From: Sympetrum striolatum
Lineage: Eukaryota > Arthropoda > Insecta > Odonata > Libellulidae
DNA length: 64,000 bases
Assembly (NCBI GenBank): GCA_947579665.1
Contig: OX388341.1
Span: 6,872,752 to 6,936,751, forward strand
Direction of reading: 5' to 3'
Position 1 is the first letter of the stretch. Each line of letters opens with the position of its first letter. A model generated the notes under the pieces. It saw only the letters and a list, made by a program, of their open reading frames with translations, made no database searches and was not told where the DNA came from. Shown piece after piece: positions 36,072-48,316 of this stretch. Position numbers and translations under genes: made by a program.

Positions 36072-36296
36072 CAGAAGAAGTCATCTCAAAGGAAAGACCA
36101 AGTGCCTCGAGGTCCGTGGGACTGACAGCCATTTGTTGCTGCTGACGCATACCATGTTGGTTGACATTACTGGCTTGTGTGCTTGCAGGAGACGTGGCCT
36201 GGTGTTGGTGCTGTTGAGCACGTGCTCCCACGATGGCTCTCAGTCCCTGACGCACGAACTCCGAAGTTATGGCTGCTCCACCACCACCCCCTCCTC
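36072..36296 (-). CDS. Split-gene exon (Gln-rich, EFVRQ.LRAIVGAR motif)
   Basis: The acceptor TTTTGAATTTGCAG and donor TCTTCTG|GTGAGT frame a 225 nt exon (2 + 74 codons + 1), phase 1 in and phase 1 out. It encodes a Gly run, then ITSEFVRQGLRAIVGARAQQ, a Gln/His-rich linker, MRQQQQMAVSP, and DLEALGLSFEM near the end. The outgoing phase matches the next exon at 31382-31521. EFVRQ.LRA.VGAR and the short acidic-hydrophobic DLEALGLSF element look like conserved motifs in a disordered region of a transcriptional regulator. I associate them weakly with insect p160 coactivators (Taiman) but cannot confirm; no bHLH, PAS or LXXLL is visible in the window. Confidence 0.75.
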
Positions 36297-39182
36297 CTGC
36301 AAATTCAAAACAACATGGATTTAAGATTTGAATATTGAATGGGATGGATCAACACAATTGTATTCTTTGCCCTCCTCAGACCCAGCAGAATAACTTTTTA
36401 ACAACATGACAAAATTGGTAGTAAAACTACTAAAGGAATGTATCAATATGATTTGATAATACATACAGGAATTTCATCAAAGAGGTAGGAAAAGTTGCTA
36501 GGAAAATACCAGGTGTTAATTTTTTCAATCTATCACAAAATGAATCAACCATTTTACTAATTAAAATTAAGGGACTGCAAGGCAGTGTGTGTGTGGCAGT
36601 TTTAATGAATCTGAAACCTAGCAACTCCTTATTAACAAAATAAAGATGTGCAAATAAAGCTTATCAAACTGCTGAGCCCATTGAAGAGCAAAAATACCCT
36701 TACTAATGAGTTTTACTTTCACAAAAAAGTTTAAAACCTTTTATACCAATTAATTAAAAGAATGCCATTTTTCAAAATCAACAAGTGTGAAAGGCATTCA
36801 CATTAATGAATTTTCTTTGCAGTTAAAGGAGAATGACTTCTACAGTTTTACAATGACTTCATTCAAAAGAATAAAGCTAAGCAAAAATAACAATTTTAAG
36901 GATAACTAGGTAATTTGTCTTAATGAAAAGGATAAAAATAAATATTTAAAAGAGGGATTCCAAGTAACCCTTTAAAGTGGCAGTTATGACGAATTAACAT
37001 GAAAAAGAGGATGTGAACTGTAGGGTGGACAGTGGCAACGTGCTAAGAAGGGAAGAACAAGACAAATCGGCAGGGGATGTAAGTCCCCTCACCAACAGCA
37101 ACAAGCAAATATAAGTGGGCCTATGCACACAGACATAATAATCACCAACATTCACCCACACATAACTGACAAAGAAAATGAAGGAAGCAACCAATATTTA
37201 CACCCCATAAATATTTTACTTCAATATCTTTTAAGAAGCAATTTTACAATTTTTTTATCATATTACCTATTATACATGTGTATCAGCTTCAATTTCCAGA
37301 AATAAAACCACAGAAAAATAAATGAACATAACTTGTGATTTGATTGGAAGTAAATGAAATTTGGTTGCTAACTCATACCTAATTTTCTAAATGGTTTTAT
37401 CCACACTAAGTCTGAGCAAAGTACAATATTTAGCAAAGAGAACTAGAAAATAAAAGGACATATATAATACATATATATTAGGTAAGGAAAAAGCCATGTG
37501 AATAAGAAAGTAATTTGTGATGTTATGAAAAATTTTATACATATATGTACCCCAAAGTCCATTTCATGTTTAGCAAACATTTGCAATGGATAAAATAATG
37601 AAGCATTCCTAATTTTAAGCAATGTAGAAGCACAATAACATGATAACCAATATATCCATCATTTACTTCATTAATGGAGTCAAAATTCTTTCCTGCAGCT
37701 TATTCAATCATCTTATAAACCATCAGCTGTACAAACAGGAAATGCTTTTAGTGAGAGTATAGCAAGGATTGTATTTAATTCCATGAATATGGAAACAAAA
37801 TTTGCTTATGAATAAGAAATGAGAGTGCAAATTAAATCACATAAATAATGTATTCATAAAAACATACAGACGTAAACACAAGTGGTAAAGATATAGGATG
37901 GTAATGATACACTCTCACACTAACAAACAAATATATATTTACCCATAGCCCGCATACATACCAGTGATCAAATCATATTTATCTCACATTTTCAACATCT
38001 ACTGAAGGAGTGAAACAACAATGATAAAATGGTAGAAATGTGGCATCACTAAGAAATATTTCTTAAGATTAATCTACATTTAAGATATTCTTTGATATTA
38101 ACGAAATCCAGATTGCACGAATTAAAGGCAGAACAGAGGGTTTAATCAATTGACACTAAGTGAGAATATTCGATCCATTTTCAAAAATAACTTACTTCCT
38201 CTTTAATAAGTGATGCTGATTAGATGCCCTTTTTCCAATCAAAAACTTTTTTTATATGTACCTTTAACCCTACCTTAACATCCAATTGAAATATTTCAAT
38301 GTCCAAAATGGAAGGGATCAACTTCAGCTATTTCAAATCAAGCTATAAATAACTAGCCACATAATAGCCATTTCTTTTCCTTTCAGAAGATTTCCTTCAT
38401 ACCGACAAAAGTATAAACAGTCACATACACACCCACATGTAAGAGAAGCATGCTGATTTCTGTCGTTATTTTGCTTTGGAGGTTATGTTGATGGCCAAGC
38501 TAACTTCTTGAGAGAACGGACAGCCGTTATACTTTAACAGTATTTTCCACAGGCTTTAGTCACTACATATAAATTATGCAAAATACAAGCAACAATGTAA
38601 AACAACAATGCTGAAGGCCTATATGGAATAGGGTTGTCTTATCCTAGCAACAATTGAGGTTCTATTTTCAAATCCCGGTCAGGACATGGTTGTTGGTGTT
38701 TTGCAATTAAAGAATTATTGGTAAGGTAAAATCTGCCCAAAATAAGGCTGTGATTATTATTATTTTGAAATAGGAATATTGGGAAATTCAAAATGATAAC
38801 TTTTACATAAAAAAAGATGGAAGTAATGATCGCTCAACTTCAATTTACAACTGAAATGATGCACATACAGCAAATAAGGGGCAATTCACAATAATTAAAA
38901 TTAATCCAAAATTTTTCAGAGATTTTCAAAAAGAAATTTAAATCCTTGAAGCCTAAGTTAAACCTATAGCACAAAAAAATGCAAATATGATGTGGCCAAA
39001 AAATGATTTGTACACAATGAATGATCTTAGTAACTGCTAACTCTACCTTACCATAGATATTAATCATTAACTAATCACAAGAAAAAATATCAATACATGA
39101 AGCCTTAATTAACAGGTCACAATGCAGCTATCATATAAAATTCTAGAGTGTGTTTGTGAGCATCAAATTATGTTTTCATCAC
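36297..39182. other. Large intron
   Basis: About 2.9 kb of AT-rich sequence with a SINE-like fragment near 38630. Short frames on either strand lack splice context. An additional small exon may be hidden here, because the doubtful exon at 39183-39248 does not splice sensibly to the 36072-36296 exon. Confidence 0.45.
38630..38760 (+). mobile_element. tRNA-derived SINE-like fragment
   Basis: TATCCTAGCAACAATTGAGG, then TTCAAATCCCGGTCAGGACA, resembles the anticodon-to-T-arm half of a tRNA-derived SINE: TTCAAATCC is a B box and CCGGTCAGGAC is common in SINE heads. The A-box half and a clear tail are not recognisable, so it is a decayed or truncated copy. Confidence 0.4.
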
Positions 39183-39248
39183 ATGCAGGTACTAAATCAA
39201 TTGAGTAAGTATCATTATCTCCCTGCCTCTCCACAGCGGTGCTCCTGA
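39183..39248 (-). CDS. Doubtful small exon of the split gene
   Basis: Follows GTGAAAGCAG and begins with two bases that complete the codon left open by the 39589-39676 exon, giving V-RSTAVERQGDNDTYSID. The frame is open through LVPACDENI. The donor is weak (GCAT|GTGATG, or an earlier GTACCT). Splicing the first donor straight to the 36072-36296 exon would create a TGA codon, so either an intermediate exon exists, this is a terminating alternative form, or it is chance. Confidence 0.3.
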
Positions 39249-39588
39249 CTGCTTTCACGAGGATGGAATATGACAATAAATCATCAAAGCACTTTTCACA
39301 TGCATTTTTCAAAACTAAAAAATTGTACAGACAGCCAAAGACACATGTGCGACATATGGATAAATAAGCACAAAGAATACCTTCTTAAAAACTGTGATAA
39401 AACTTTAATACAAAAGAAAAGTATTGGACACACAACAGAAGCAGGCACAAAGAAGCAGCATTGTGAGTTAGAGAACACAGACAGGACACAACTACTTGTT
39501 TCCTCATCTGAGAAAAGGAAAATATTAAAAATCATCATTCTACTGTAAAAGGGCAATACTTATTCTCTAGGGATTCATGGTGCTCTAC
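39249..39588. other. Short intron
   Basis: About 340 bp between the 39589-39676 exon and the doubtful small exon. Reading frames on both strands here (for example a plus-strand frame at 39270-39548) have no domain and no splice support. Confidence 0.4.
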
Positions 39589-39676
39589 CTGGAGATGAGG
39601 AATTAGGGAAAAGGGATTTCAAGGAAAGTCGAGTCCTTGCAGGTGCTCCGGAAAGAACTGAAGCTGTAGGGAACAT
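39589..39676 (-). CDS. Split-gene exon (basic, SAPART motif region)
   Basis: The acceptor GCCAATCAACAG and donor CATCTCCAG|GTAGAG bound an 88 nt exon, phase 0 in and phase 1 out. It encodes MFPTASVLSGAPARTRLSLK followed by a Ser/Pro-rich end (SLFPNSSSP). The ATG at the exon start is internal, not an initiator. The incoming phase 0 agrees with the 41813-42134 exon only if that exon leaves in phase 0, as its 322 nt length predicts after the phase-2 exit of the 48155-48316 exon. No domain recognised. Confidence 0.6.
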
Positions 39677-41812
39677 CTGTTGATTGGCATTTAAACTAAT
39701 GAACAAAACACTAAGGTAATATGGAAAGATAAGATCATTATGTACAAGAGAAAGGAAAGGATGCAGCGGTATTGAATTAAAGGATACTATGACAAATTTT
39801 AGGTTCCAAGGTGGACCACTAGATGCAGGTAGTAAACAACAACAAATGGATACGAATTTCAAAATTTATTTTCATAATAAACTTTCTACTTGAAAATAAA
39901 AGATAGAAAAGAACTTAATGATTAGAGTTAGAAACAAGCAGCTTTGAAATATACGCTTAAAAGCAAGTCTCATGGAGGAGGAGAGGGCTATGTTAATTTT
40001 GATTACCAAACTTTAGAAATTTGAGAAAAATCACTACCTAAGCATAAATTGAAAAATATTGAACAGATGTTATGAATTCAATATTATCGAAAGGTCCGCC
40101 AGGTTGATGATAACTGTCAATGTCAATAACACAATAATTCATTCTTTTAGTTCATTCGATTTTTATAGACATTACTCCAAACAGATAATAACAGAACTGT
40201 ATATAGCATCTAAGTTTCCCACTATCATAGATTCACGATCTTGTTCATATGAATATTTCAGAAAGCAGAATATTTAAACTCTTCAGTTAAGTTGACAATG
40301 AGTTTTTAAAAAGTGATTAACAATAATTTAGATCAATTCTGTGATTGTATGCTTATTCAGATCTATAAAACCCATTGAATAAACATGAATATAGCCTGAA
40401 GTAATTTTTAAGCTAGTTCTTTAATGCAGTACATCAATGCAAATGAGTAATATCTTTTCCATGTTTCACTTGAATTTAATAGCATTCCATTTGCAAAAAA
40501 TTGAGTCATTTACAAAAGCTAGGTATGTAAGAGAAAATATATAAATGGTTTATATTAGATTATTCATCTAGAGGGATGCATTAAAAGAATGACAGGTAAG
40601 AATTAATGCTCATAAATCATCTGCTCAATATTTAGAAGACAATGCTAATTCGCACAAAAACCTAAACTCGAAAGAATACCAAACAGAAAACAAGAATCTT
40701 AATTGTAGACTTGGAATAAGTCTGAAAGAAGAGCATGTACGGAAGACATTAAAAGCACAAATTCCAGCCTTGTAAATGCTTCTAATTTACACTGAAAAGC
40801 ACCTTCAATACAAAAGCCACATTTACATACAACCCATTGAAAAAAAAGTGAAAATAAATGACATATTAGAAAGGAATGAATAGAAGACGAAGACTCCCCA
40901 AAGGGGGTACTACAGATGAGCACATTTAAATGCCAGCAATTAATCTAAGTACCCAATAAATCATAATTCATGAATTCTGAATTGATAAAAGTCTCCCAAG
41001 AAAAGGAATTGTGGCACAATAGTGCAGAGGTAAGTCAGCCAAAAAGTGTTCAAACAATGATATACGCTAAGTACACACCTTTAATCACAATAATCAGGCT
41101 CAAGCCACCAGGATAGGAAATCTCATGCGCATTTAACTAGGCCACTGAACCTATCACAGAACATCATCTCTATGTTCACTATTCTACTTCAATAATCAAA
41201 GCCATGTTATTTTAGATTGATTCCCAAGAAACATTGAGGATAGGAAAAGGAGCAGAAAAGAAAACTTTCTTTAACAAGTAACTCATTTAGAACTATTGGA
41301 AGCAAGTGCATAAGCCCATCCAAATAGGGGTCAAAACAGAGTGAATAATAACTAGCATCACATCCTTTAGCAGTATTAAGTTTTGTATTCAATTCATCAT
41401 CCCGGATGAAAATTTAATAATGTGCAAATATTTTCCATTCAACAGCATTTGGAACTGCCAATAATTAAGCTCAAATCAAATATTATGAAAATGCTAGGCA
41501 AAGGTTGATAAAGCTGTAATAATAAAAAGCAAGTCTTAAATTTTAAAGGTAATTCTCGATAAAAGGAATATTTTAAGAGATGAATCCTAATTGGAAAGGC
41601 AAGATAATAAAAAGGATTCAACAAGCAACTTGATTAATAGCAATGAAAATTAACAGCAAAGCAATAGTCAAACAAGACAGAAAGAATAGAGACTAGGAAG
41701 AAGGCAAGCAAGACTAGGCTTATTTTCCAGGGTGGTGAAAATGGAGAAGGTAATTTTTAAGGAGAGGATGAAATGGGGATACAGTCCGAGTGGTGGTCAT
41801 AACATGACTTAC
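39677..41812. other. Intron
   Basis: About 2.1 kb, AT-rich. I found no exon with acceptable borders and no recognisable element. Confidence 0.45.
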
Positions 41813-42134
41813 CACCTGGCTGCTGAATGGCCGGCCCGGGTTGAGGCCTCTCGCACCTGCCAATGCCACCATATATTTGAGAATCGTGCCGACCCATACA
41901 AAAGTTGGGGTCAGTGGGGTGTGGGGACAAGGGAGGATAAGGAGACTGGAGGTGGTGTGGATGGTGAGGGAGGTGGTTAGGATGGAACATGGGTGCTCTG
42001 GCACCTTGGTTCACCCCCCTGCATGTACATGGGGTGGTGGTAGGGCATGGTATGGTGCCCAGGAGGGGGCAGAGGGGGGGAAAGGAGGTTGGAGCAGTCC
42101 TTGCTCCCAATATATTGCCTTGCATTTACTCCAC
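41813..42134 (-). CDS. Split-gene exon, apparently frame-disrupted
   Basis: The acceptor CTCCCCATTGCAG and a perfect donor CCAGGTG|GTAAGT bound 322 nt. No single frame is open across it. One frame reads protein-like text on the 5' side (HHTMPYHHPMYMQG), a second on the middle and 3' side (NHLPHHPHHLQSPYPPL, then QPGPAIQQPGG), and the phase-compatible third frame has an in-frame TGA after HVHAGG but ends LNPGRPFSSQV. The switch between the first two lies at a run of six C (42014-42019), and a run of seven G sits at 42074-42080. Homopolymer-length errors in the assembly could restore one frame; real loss of function is the alternative. The product is Pro/His-rich and low in complexity. Confidence 0.55.
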
Positions 42135-45100
42135 CTGCAATGGGGAGATGCCACAAAGTGTGAGTAGATTTTGGACACATACCTCATCTGTTTACCTTTA
42201 TGCTGCAGGGATTATTTTGTTGGTAAAGGAGGAGATAAACAAAATCAATGGTGGAGGACTTGACTATAAGGGATTGCATCACAAAATACAAGTCAAACGA
42301 TAATTAGTACAAATTTCCACGAGAAAAGGCTAAATGCGCAACTGGTTTGGGTGCGGATCGGCCATTAGCAGTATGTAACCTTTCCTTTCAGAAATCTCCA
42401 CAAGTATGTTTGAATTATATTTTGAGATAAAAATAAGTATTTGTTGGGATTGAAGGATAAATATTTGGTGATGAGAATTGTAAGAAGGGAGATAAGCGGG
42501 AAGCATAAAAGACACTGGCATTTTGGTAAGCATTTTTTGAGAGTATGGCATTCAAATCACAGCTTGTTATTCAATTACTGCTCGTGTGCAAGTGAGTGTC
42601 AATCAATATTATACAGAAACTTCACATGATCCTTTCTGCTAACTTCTTTCAACAAATGCAAGCTTAAATTATGGTTTCAGTAATTTCCAAACGGAAAAAG
42701 GTTCATTTCCTCCATACATTAAATTCCTTGCAAAGCTATGCCAAAATTTACAACATTTAACACACCTCTAGCAGTTAGTGAATGGCATAGCTGTGGATAA
42801 TAAAGAAAATGAACTGGAGAACTAAGAATTGTCATAGAGCTAGACTTAAGAGTATGAAAGTAAATTATCATTTTCAGATAATTTACCCAACTAAATTTGC
42901 AGAACAGAGCTTTTTATATATTTGTGTACCTTGGAAATTACTAAGTTCACCATTCAACTATATTACTTGAATTCCATTTAAGTAATGCTGGAACTATTAT
43001 CTGATGATCTGGATGAATACCCCAACCTTTGAACAAAAAATTCAATAACATACTCATCATTCCAAGTGATTTAACTCTAACTTTGAAAAAACACAACTTG
43101 AGGATCATGAGAAGCTAGCAAGTATTAGATCTTGCACACTAACTATGTCATCACACACCAAAAACAGTGAAACCTTTGTTAGCATGTTCTTCCAAGATAC
43201 CTAAAATTTATGAATTGTCATTAAAAAAAATTGAGTGATGCAAAAGATAAGAGCAACATTTAAAATGTTATTTGGAGATAAAAATATAATGTTTACCTCT
43301 AAGTCGACAAAACAAAACAATCTTTCTTCCTATCTTTCAACACAAAATTATGTTGTTTCTCTTGCAACTGATACTTGACATAAAAACTCCATAGCTTACA
43401 TGCTGATGGAGCTGATAATGGAAAGTCTAGACTATGGATTGGAATAGGCAGAAAATGAAAATTAATAAAATATTTTATATAAAAAAAAGAATTGAATGTG
43501 ATTTAAAGCATCCTTCAGTAAAAGGAATAGCTGTACTGATGGCAGTGATCTTACATCTGCAGATATGGACATTGTAGAGGTTAACTTACTATAAATTATT
43601 TTTGACACAGTCTAATCATTCGATCATTCCCTCATAATACTTTCAAAACATAAAAGTGAGACCTGGGATTTATATCTTGCTTGGATACCACATTCGTAAT
43701 TTAATTAAAGCTGAGTTCTTCAAGAATTGAAAAAATATGGCAGATGAAAATGGAAAGAGATTAGCATTAAAGAGTATACTTAAAACACAAAGAGCCACCA
43801 AGAAGTAGAATGCTAACTAAAACGAGATGGATATTCTCCAATATTCTGTTGATAAAACATGTAAATAACAAGAGTACAAAAATACTATAGTCATAAATTA
43901 CTATTAATTTGAAAAATTAATTGGAATCTAAAACTTTTCAGCATTGAAATTTAATTTTCAAGGGAAGGTGATCTCAAGAAAAACTAATAAAGTTTTTTTA
44001 AATATGGTCTAATATATTTAGACGATATTTTCCTTGGAATAAAGCTAAATTCTAAAAAAAATCAGCAGGAGAGGTAAATCTAAGAGGGAACCCATTAAAT
44101 ATTTTTACTGTAGGTCCCTCAAACTCTCAGTGAATAAAAGAACAGTTTAACTATCTTACTGAGCACAAAATTATCATTATAAAATCAATATAAAATTTTT
44201 ACTATTGACCAAAATGAAAGTCCTCACTAAATATCGAAGTAATTTCCAAGCGGAGAGAAAAGCTTGATCAATTTTATTGACATGTTTTCCAAGGAAATTC
44301 ACCAAGGAAAAATCTCAAACATCGATGACAATGCATGTATGGAAAGTCCATGGCACAGTGTCTTTCAAGGGTATGTTAATACCCTGGATAGAAACTCTTA
44401 AAAAACCTAAACATATTTTTAGGCGCATTCAGGCTAGGAAGACACTGTTGCATGATTTTTAAAATTGGTGCATGATTATAGACTGGAACTTTTGAAATAT
44501 AACACTTCTGTTCCTAGTAAAAATAATACAGTAAAATAGGGAATAAATCATGAAGAAAATGATAGAGAAAATCTAGGATGAATCAATGAAGATATTGACT
44601 CAGGAAACTAGAGTATGCCCAACTACTCCTGTTTTCAATAATAAATCAAAATTAAAATATGTGACTAAAGAAAATTCTTCTTTTCCCTAGTGTGATATCA
44701 TTCAAGAGGGAATTTTTAAAGACCTAAGATGGAGAGATAACCAAAAGGAACTTCAGTTCTATTTTGTGGGGTAACTTTCGACATCTATAACATAATGGCT
44801 AACTTAAAGAAAACAGCTCTTTTATCTATTTTTGCAGCTACAACTGTAAAATCCTACAGCTTAAAAAATTTCAAACTAAATGGGTCATTAATTGGTTACG
44901 GTCTCCAAAAGTATCTTTTTAATGAGAAAATGAAATGGAATTCAAGAATGCTTAAATTAACTGTAAAATCTTAATTAAGGGCTTGAAAGAATGCCACAGA
45001 AGTGATTGGATTAGTTTTTCTATACAATTTCTCTCTATCTTGCTTAATAACCGTTTGAAGGCCCAATAAACCTTGTTCCTTACTTAAATTTACAATTATA

Positions 45101-45743
45101 TAGAAAGAAGAACTCACTGAATGAATATGAAATCAATTGAATGATATAATAATAGCAAATTCCAATCAAACCCAAGTTTGATTTTTAAAGCATTAAAATG
45201 ATTGCTAGTGAAAATCTCTTATTATCTATGCTTATTTTTATGAAACTGAGCAAAGGTATTAGTAATTACAATCATGTCTTTTATTTTCATTAATAGAAAA
45301 CATAAAATGCTTGCCAAGGTTGATTCCCCTTACTTATGATATCCTTTAGTTTAAATGTATCCATATAGAATAATAATAAGAGTAAAAATAAAACTGCACA
45401 ATTTTATATTAGTAATACCCTGTAAACATATAATGACTATTTAATTAACCAATGAGCAAACAGGCTTTCGCATTAAATATTTAAAGACCCAAAGACAAAA
45501 TATTATTGAAAGGAATTAAATACAAGTATAAAATAATTACTTTGGAATATCTGTTAAAATCTTAGGTCAGGTTGTTATGATCTCTTAATTGTCAATCATA
45601 AAAATAATACAAACGATGCAGCATTGAAAAAACTGATGCATTGTTAATATCTAAAAACATTTCTTTACAAAATACTTAAGAATACAAAAATTTATTTTTA
45701 ATTCCTTTGAAATAGTATTAGGACTTAACTACAATTATATATA
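42135..45743. other. Large intron
   Basis: About 3.6 kb of AT-rich sequence with no open frame above about 70 codons that has a domain or splice support. No RNA gene seen. Confidence 0.45.
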
Positions 45744-46306
45744 TACCGTATTTACTTGAAATTAACGCACCATGGGATGTAATGTGCACCTTGAAATTTG
45801 AGCATTGAAAATTGAAATATCATTTGTCTGCAAATCTTATGCGCACCTTAAGACATATGGTCATGCCATTTGCAGTTTCGTACACGTCTTTACTACGCAC
45901 GTATAAAATTCTATACATGGATATTTATTAGTATAAACTAGTTTGTATACAAAATGTCAGTAGTCATCTACTATGTAAGTCCTACTTGAGTGCACATGTC
46001 AACCAATTTAAAATCAGTAATTTAAAAAGTTTGATGGGCTAGCCAATTCCATTTTAATTATAAATTATTGACCGACAGTTTTAGTCTGTTGTCTTCGGGG
46101 ACTCAAAACTTTGATAAGGCATTGGTGGAGTGTTTGACAAATTACATGGAATCAGGGTGAGGATCTGTCCAGTCCTGTGCTACAGGACATTTGCACGAGT
46201 AGTTATGTGTCCGAATTTAATGTGCCATCGATTCTAACACAGACCTCAAATTTTCAGCCGAAAAAGGATCCAAAAGAGTGCACGTTATTTTTGAGTAAAT
46301 ATGGTA
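45744..46306. mobile_element. 563 bp TIR element with TA target duplication
   Basis: The left end reads TA|CCGTATTTACTTGAAATTAA and the right end, reverse-complemented, TA|CCATATTTACTCAAAAATAA, continuing CGCACC against CGTGCAC. These make imperfect inverted repeats of about 27 bp flanked by TA on both sides. Inside there is no intact transposase; a stretch near 46080-46260 may be decayed coding sequence. The TA duplication points to the Tc1/mariner/pogo superfamily, and the size to a MITE-like or internally deleted copy. It sits in an intron of the split gene. Confidence 0.65.
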
Positions 46307-46934
46307 TACATATGTATAAAGTGATGAGCTTCATTGATTTACATGATCATACTTTACACTGGAAAATAAAATGCAAATGCTCCAATTTTATCTAAAATAG
46401 GTTGGTAACCAGGATATAGATTACTTCTAGCAGACTCAAATATCAATGGATTTCAAAATATGCCTAAAACAAACAGCTGAATAGGTGAATTTATGTAGAG
46501 TGGTTCTTTCCAACTAATTATCAGTACGTACCTGTAAACCAATGCAAAAGGGCCTAAATATAAACCTAAGATGCAGGGATTCCATTCAAACAGGTTGTAT
46601 AGACATCTTTTCTTAGGCTATCTCACAACCACAATTCCCCACAAAATTGTATGAGAGCCCATTCTTTTTTTACGAGCAATAAAATTCATGGGACAAAATG
46701 AGAAACTTACAAATGGTAAATCGTGCTAGATAGAGAAAATTATTACTGTGGATGTCATCACTTGACATGGGTCTAGTCATGCTAATGAAGATATCCATTG
46801 CACTGGTAATTCTCTCAGAACGACTTAAAAATGGTGGGAATTATACTATGAAGGAACATGTCAACAAATTTCACTGCAACGAATGAGAATAAAATTCTTG
46901 CAGCCAAATTTTGAGAAAATAAAGGCTTCTTAAC
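46307..46934. other. Intron sequence upstream of the hAT relic
   Basis: No gene seen. Part of it may be the decayed 5' portion of the hAT element, but no 5' end was found. Confidence 0.4.
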
Positions 46935-47303
46935 ATGGGTATAATAGCCTATGTTTTGAGAAGGATGCACTATTGCAATCCTGAATCCAAAACACCAATG
47001 AAAATTATGAGCCCTGTACAAACATCTAATCATTCTGCTACTGCTGAGGAAGAAGTGGAAAGGTTTTTGCGAGAAGAGCTTCTTCCTTCTGAAAACAAAG
47101 CCTTAGAATACTGGAAAAGAGTTGTACATCAGTTTTCAGTGCTACCAAAACTGGCTAGGAAGTACCTTTCAGCACCACCCGCAACAGTGCAATCAGAGAG
47201 ACTGTTCAGCACAGCTGGCATTATATGTGATAAGAAGAGGAATCGGCTTGATCCTGAACGTGTTAAAATGCTCATTTATTTAAATAAAAACTTAAAGCAA
47301 TAA
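46935..47303 (+). pseudogene. hAT transposase, C-terminal dimerisation domain relic
   Basis: Codons about 35-122 form the hAT C-terminal dimerisation domain: EEEVERFLREELLP, ALEYWKRVVHQFSVLPKLAR, KYLSAPPATVQSERLFSTAG (the hallmark ..P..S..SER.FS.AG block), then KRNRLDPERVKMLIYLNKNL. The usual ~600-residue protein is missing its BED finger and RNase H-like core upstream, and the first ~30 codons do not fit the family, so the copy is truncated. The end of this segment is undamaged. A matching element end follows at about 47491-47511. Confidence 0.8.
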
Positions 47304-47439
47304 AGTTTTTATATGCTTGCAGTTGGAGTGTTTAATTCTATAGTGTGGAAAATTAATATTAGAATTCAAAATAAATACAAGCTTATGTAAAAAGGGCAAG
47401 GCAACATTTAGGTTCTAGATAAAATTTAGGATTCAAGGT

Positions 47440-47511
47440 AAAGTTAAGATTTGGATTCGGAATAAGATTCGAGATTCGAATTCGAGAAAAACTGGATTCG
47501 ACCCATCTCTA
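47440..47511 (+). repeat. 3' end of the hAT element
   Basis: GATTCG-type motifs repeat (GGATTCGG, AGATTCGAGATTCGAATTCG), and the segment ends in GGATTCGACCCATCTCTA. Its reverse complement, TAGAGATGGGTCGAATCC, resembles hAT terminal inverted repeats. No matching 5' end was found. Confidence 0.5.
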
Positions 47512-48154
47512 ATTTAAATACATTAGGATAATCAAAATATCTCCCAAAAACGTTCTGCTGACTTGTAAATGGATTTAAAGAACCTTTGAAAGTTCTGCAG
47601 TACACCAATTCATTTTATTCTTCCAATAGTTCATCAAAGCAAGCATATTTCCACCATGTTTGATGTTTAAAGAATGATTTCACCTATTTCTTTCAAGTGA
47701 TAGAAATTGCATTCTTAATGGAATTAAATTCCATCCACAAACAAGATTCTGAAATATTAAATTACAAATGTGACTCCATGTGCTTAATTTTCCAAGATGG
47801 CCCACAATTCAAGTCAAAACTGATTTTAATGCGCTACACTTAAGTTACAAAATTGAAGCCCATTACAACAAAACAGTGTTTTATATATGTATCCCTGTAT
47901 GGATAATATTCATCAGTTAACACTTTCAATCTTAAAAACAAATACAATAAATGCACCCATTACTGAATGGAAATCCACAAAGGTGAAAACAGAAATGAAT
48001 ACGTCACCTTATTCAATCTTGCTGGAAAATAAGAATTATGAAATAGTGTTCAGCATTTATAATTTCAAGACAGGCGACTTTGCTGACCTGCTATATTTCC
48101 TGACCTATCAAACAAAATGCGTCTAAAAGAAAGATCAGAGAAATGGAGACATAC
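47512..48154. other. Intron
   Basis: About 640 bp with no recognisable element. A 79-codon plus-strand frame at 47887-48126 has no domain or splice context. Confidence 0.45.
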
Positions 48155-48316
48155 CTGTAATAGGGAAGCGTGGAAAAAGGAGAACTCGTGCTATCGTTGT
48201 GTTGTGCAGATGTTTGAGGGTAAATAGCATTACTGCTTGTGCTGAATCTTGGAAGTGTGTCTACACCAGGCCTTTGACACAATGCACAATAAGGTGGAGT
48301 TGACTCCCAAGGATAT
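48155..48316 (-). CDS. Split-gene exon (YCALCQRPG motif)
   Basis: The acceptor TCTCTTCTTAG and donor TATTACAG|GTATGT bound 162 nt. One base enters to finish an Arg codon begun by the 49191-49366 exon (phase 2), and it leaves in phase 2. It encodes YPWESTPPYCALCQRPGVDT, LPRFSTSSNAIYPQTSAQHN and a Ser-rich end, STLPYYR. Two Cys three residues apart (CALC) do not make a complete zinc site. Composition suggests a disordered regulatory segment. Confidence 0.75.

Noticed and set aside
41732..42303. Plus-strand frames at 41732-41980, 41841-42167 and 41989-42303
   Set aside because: Overlap the minus-strand exon whose splice borders are strong; Gly/Trp/Val-rich text is the complement of its Pro/His codons.
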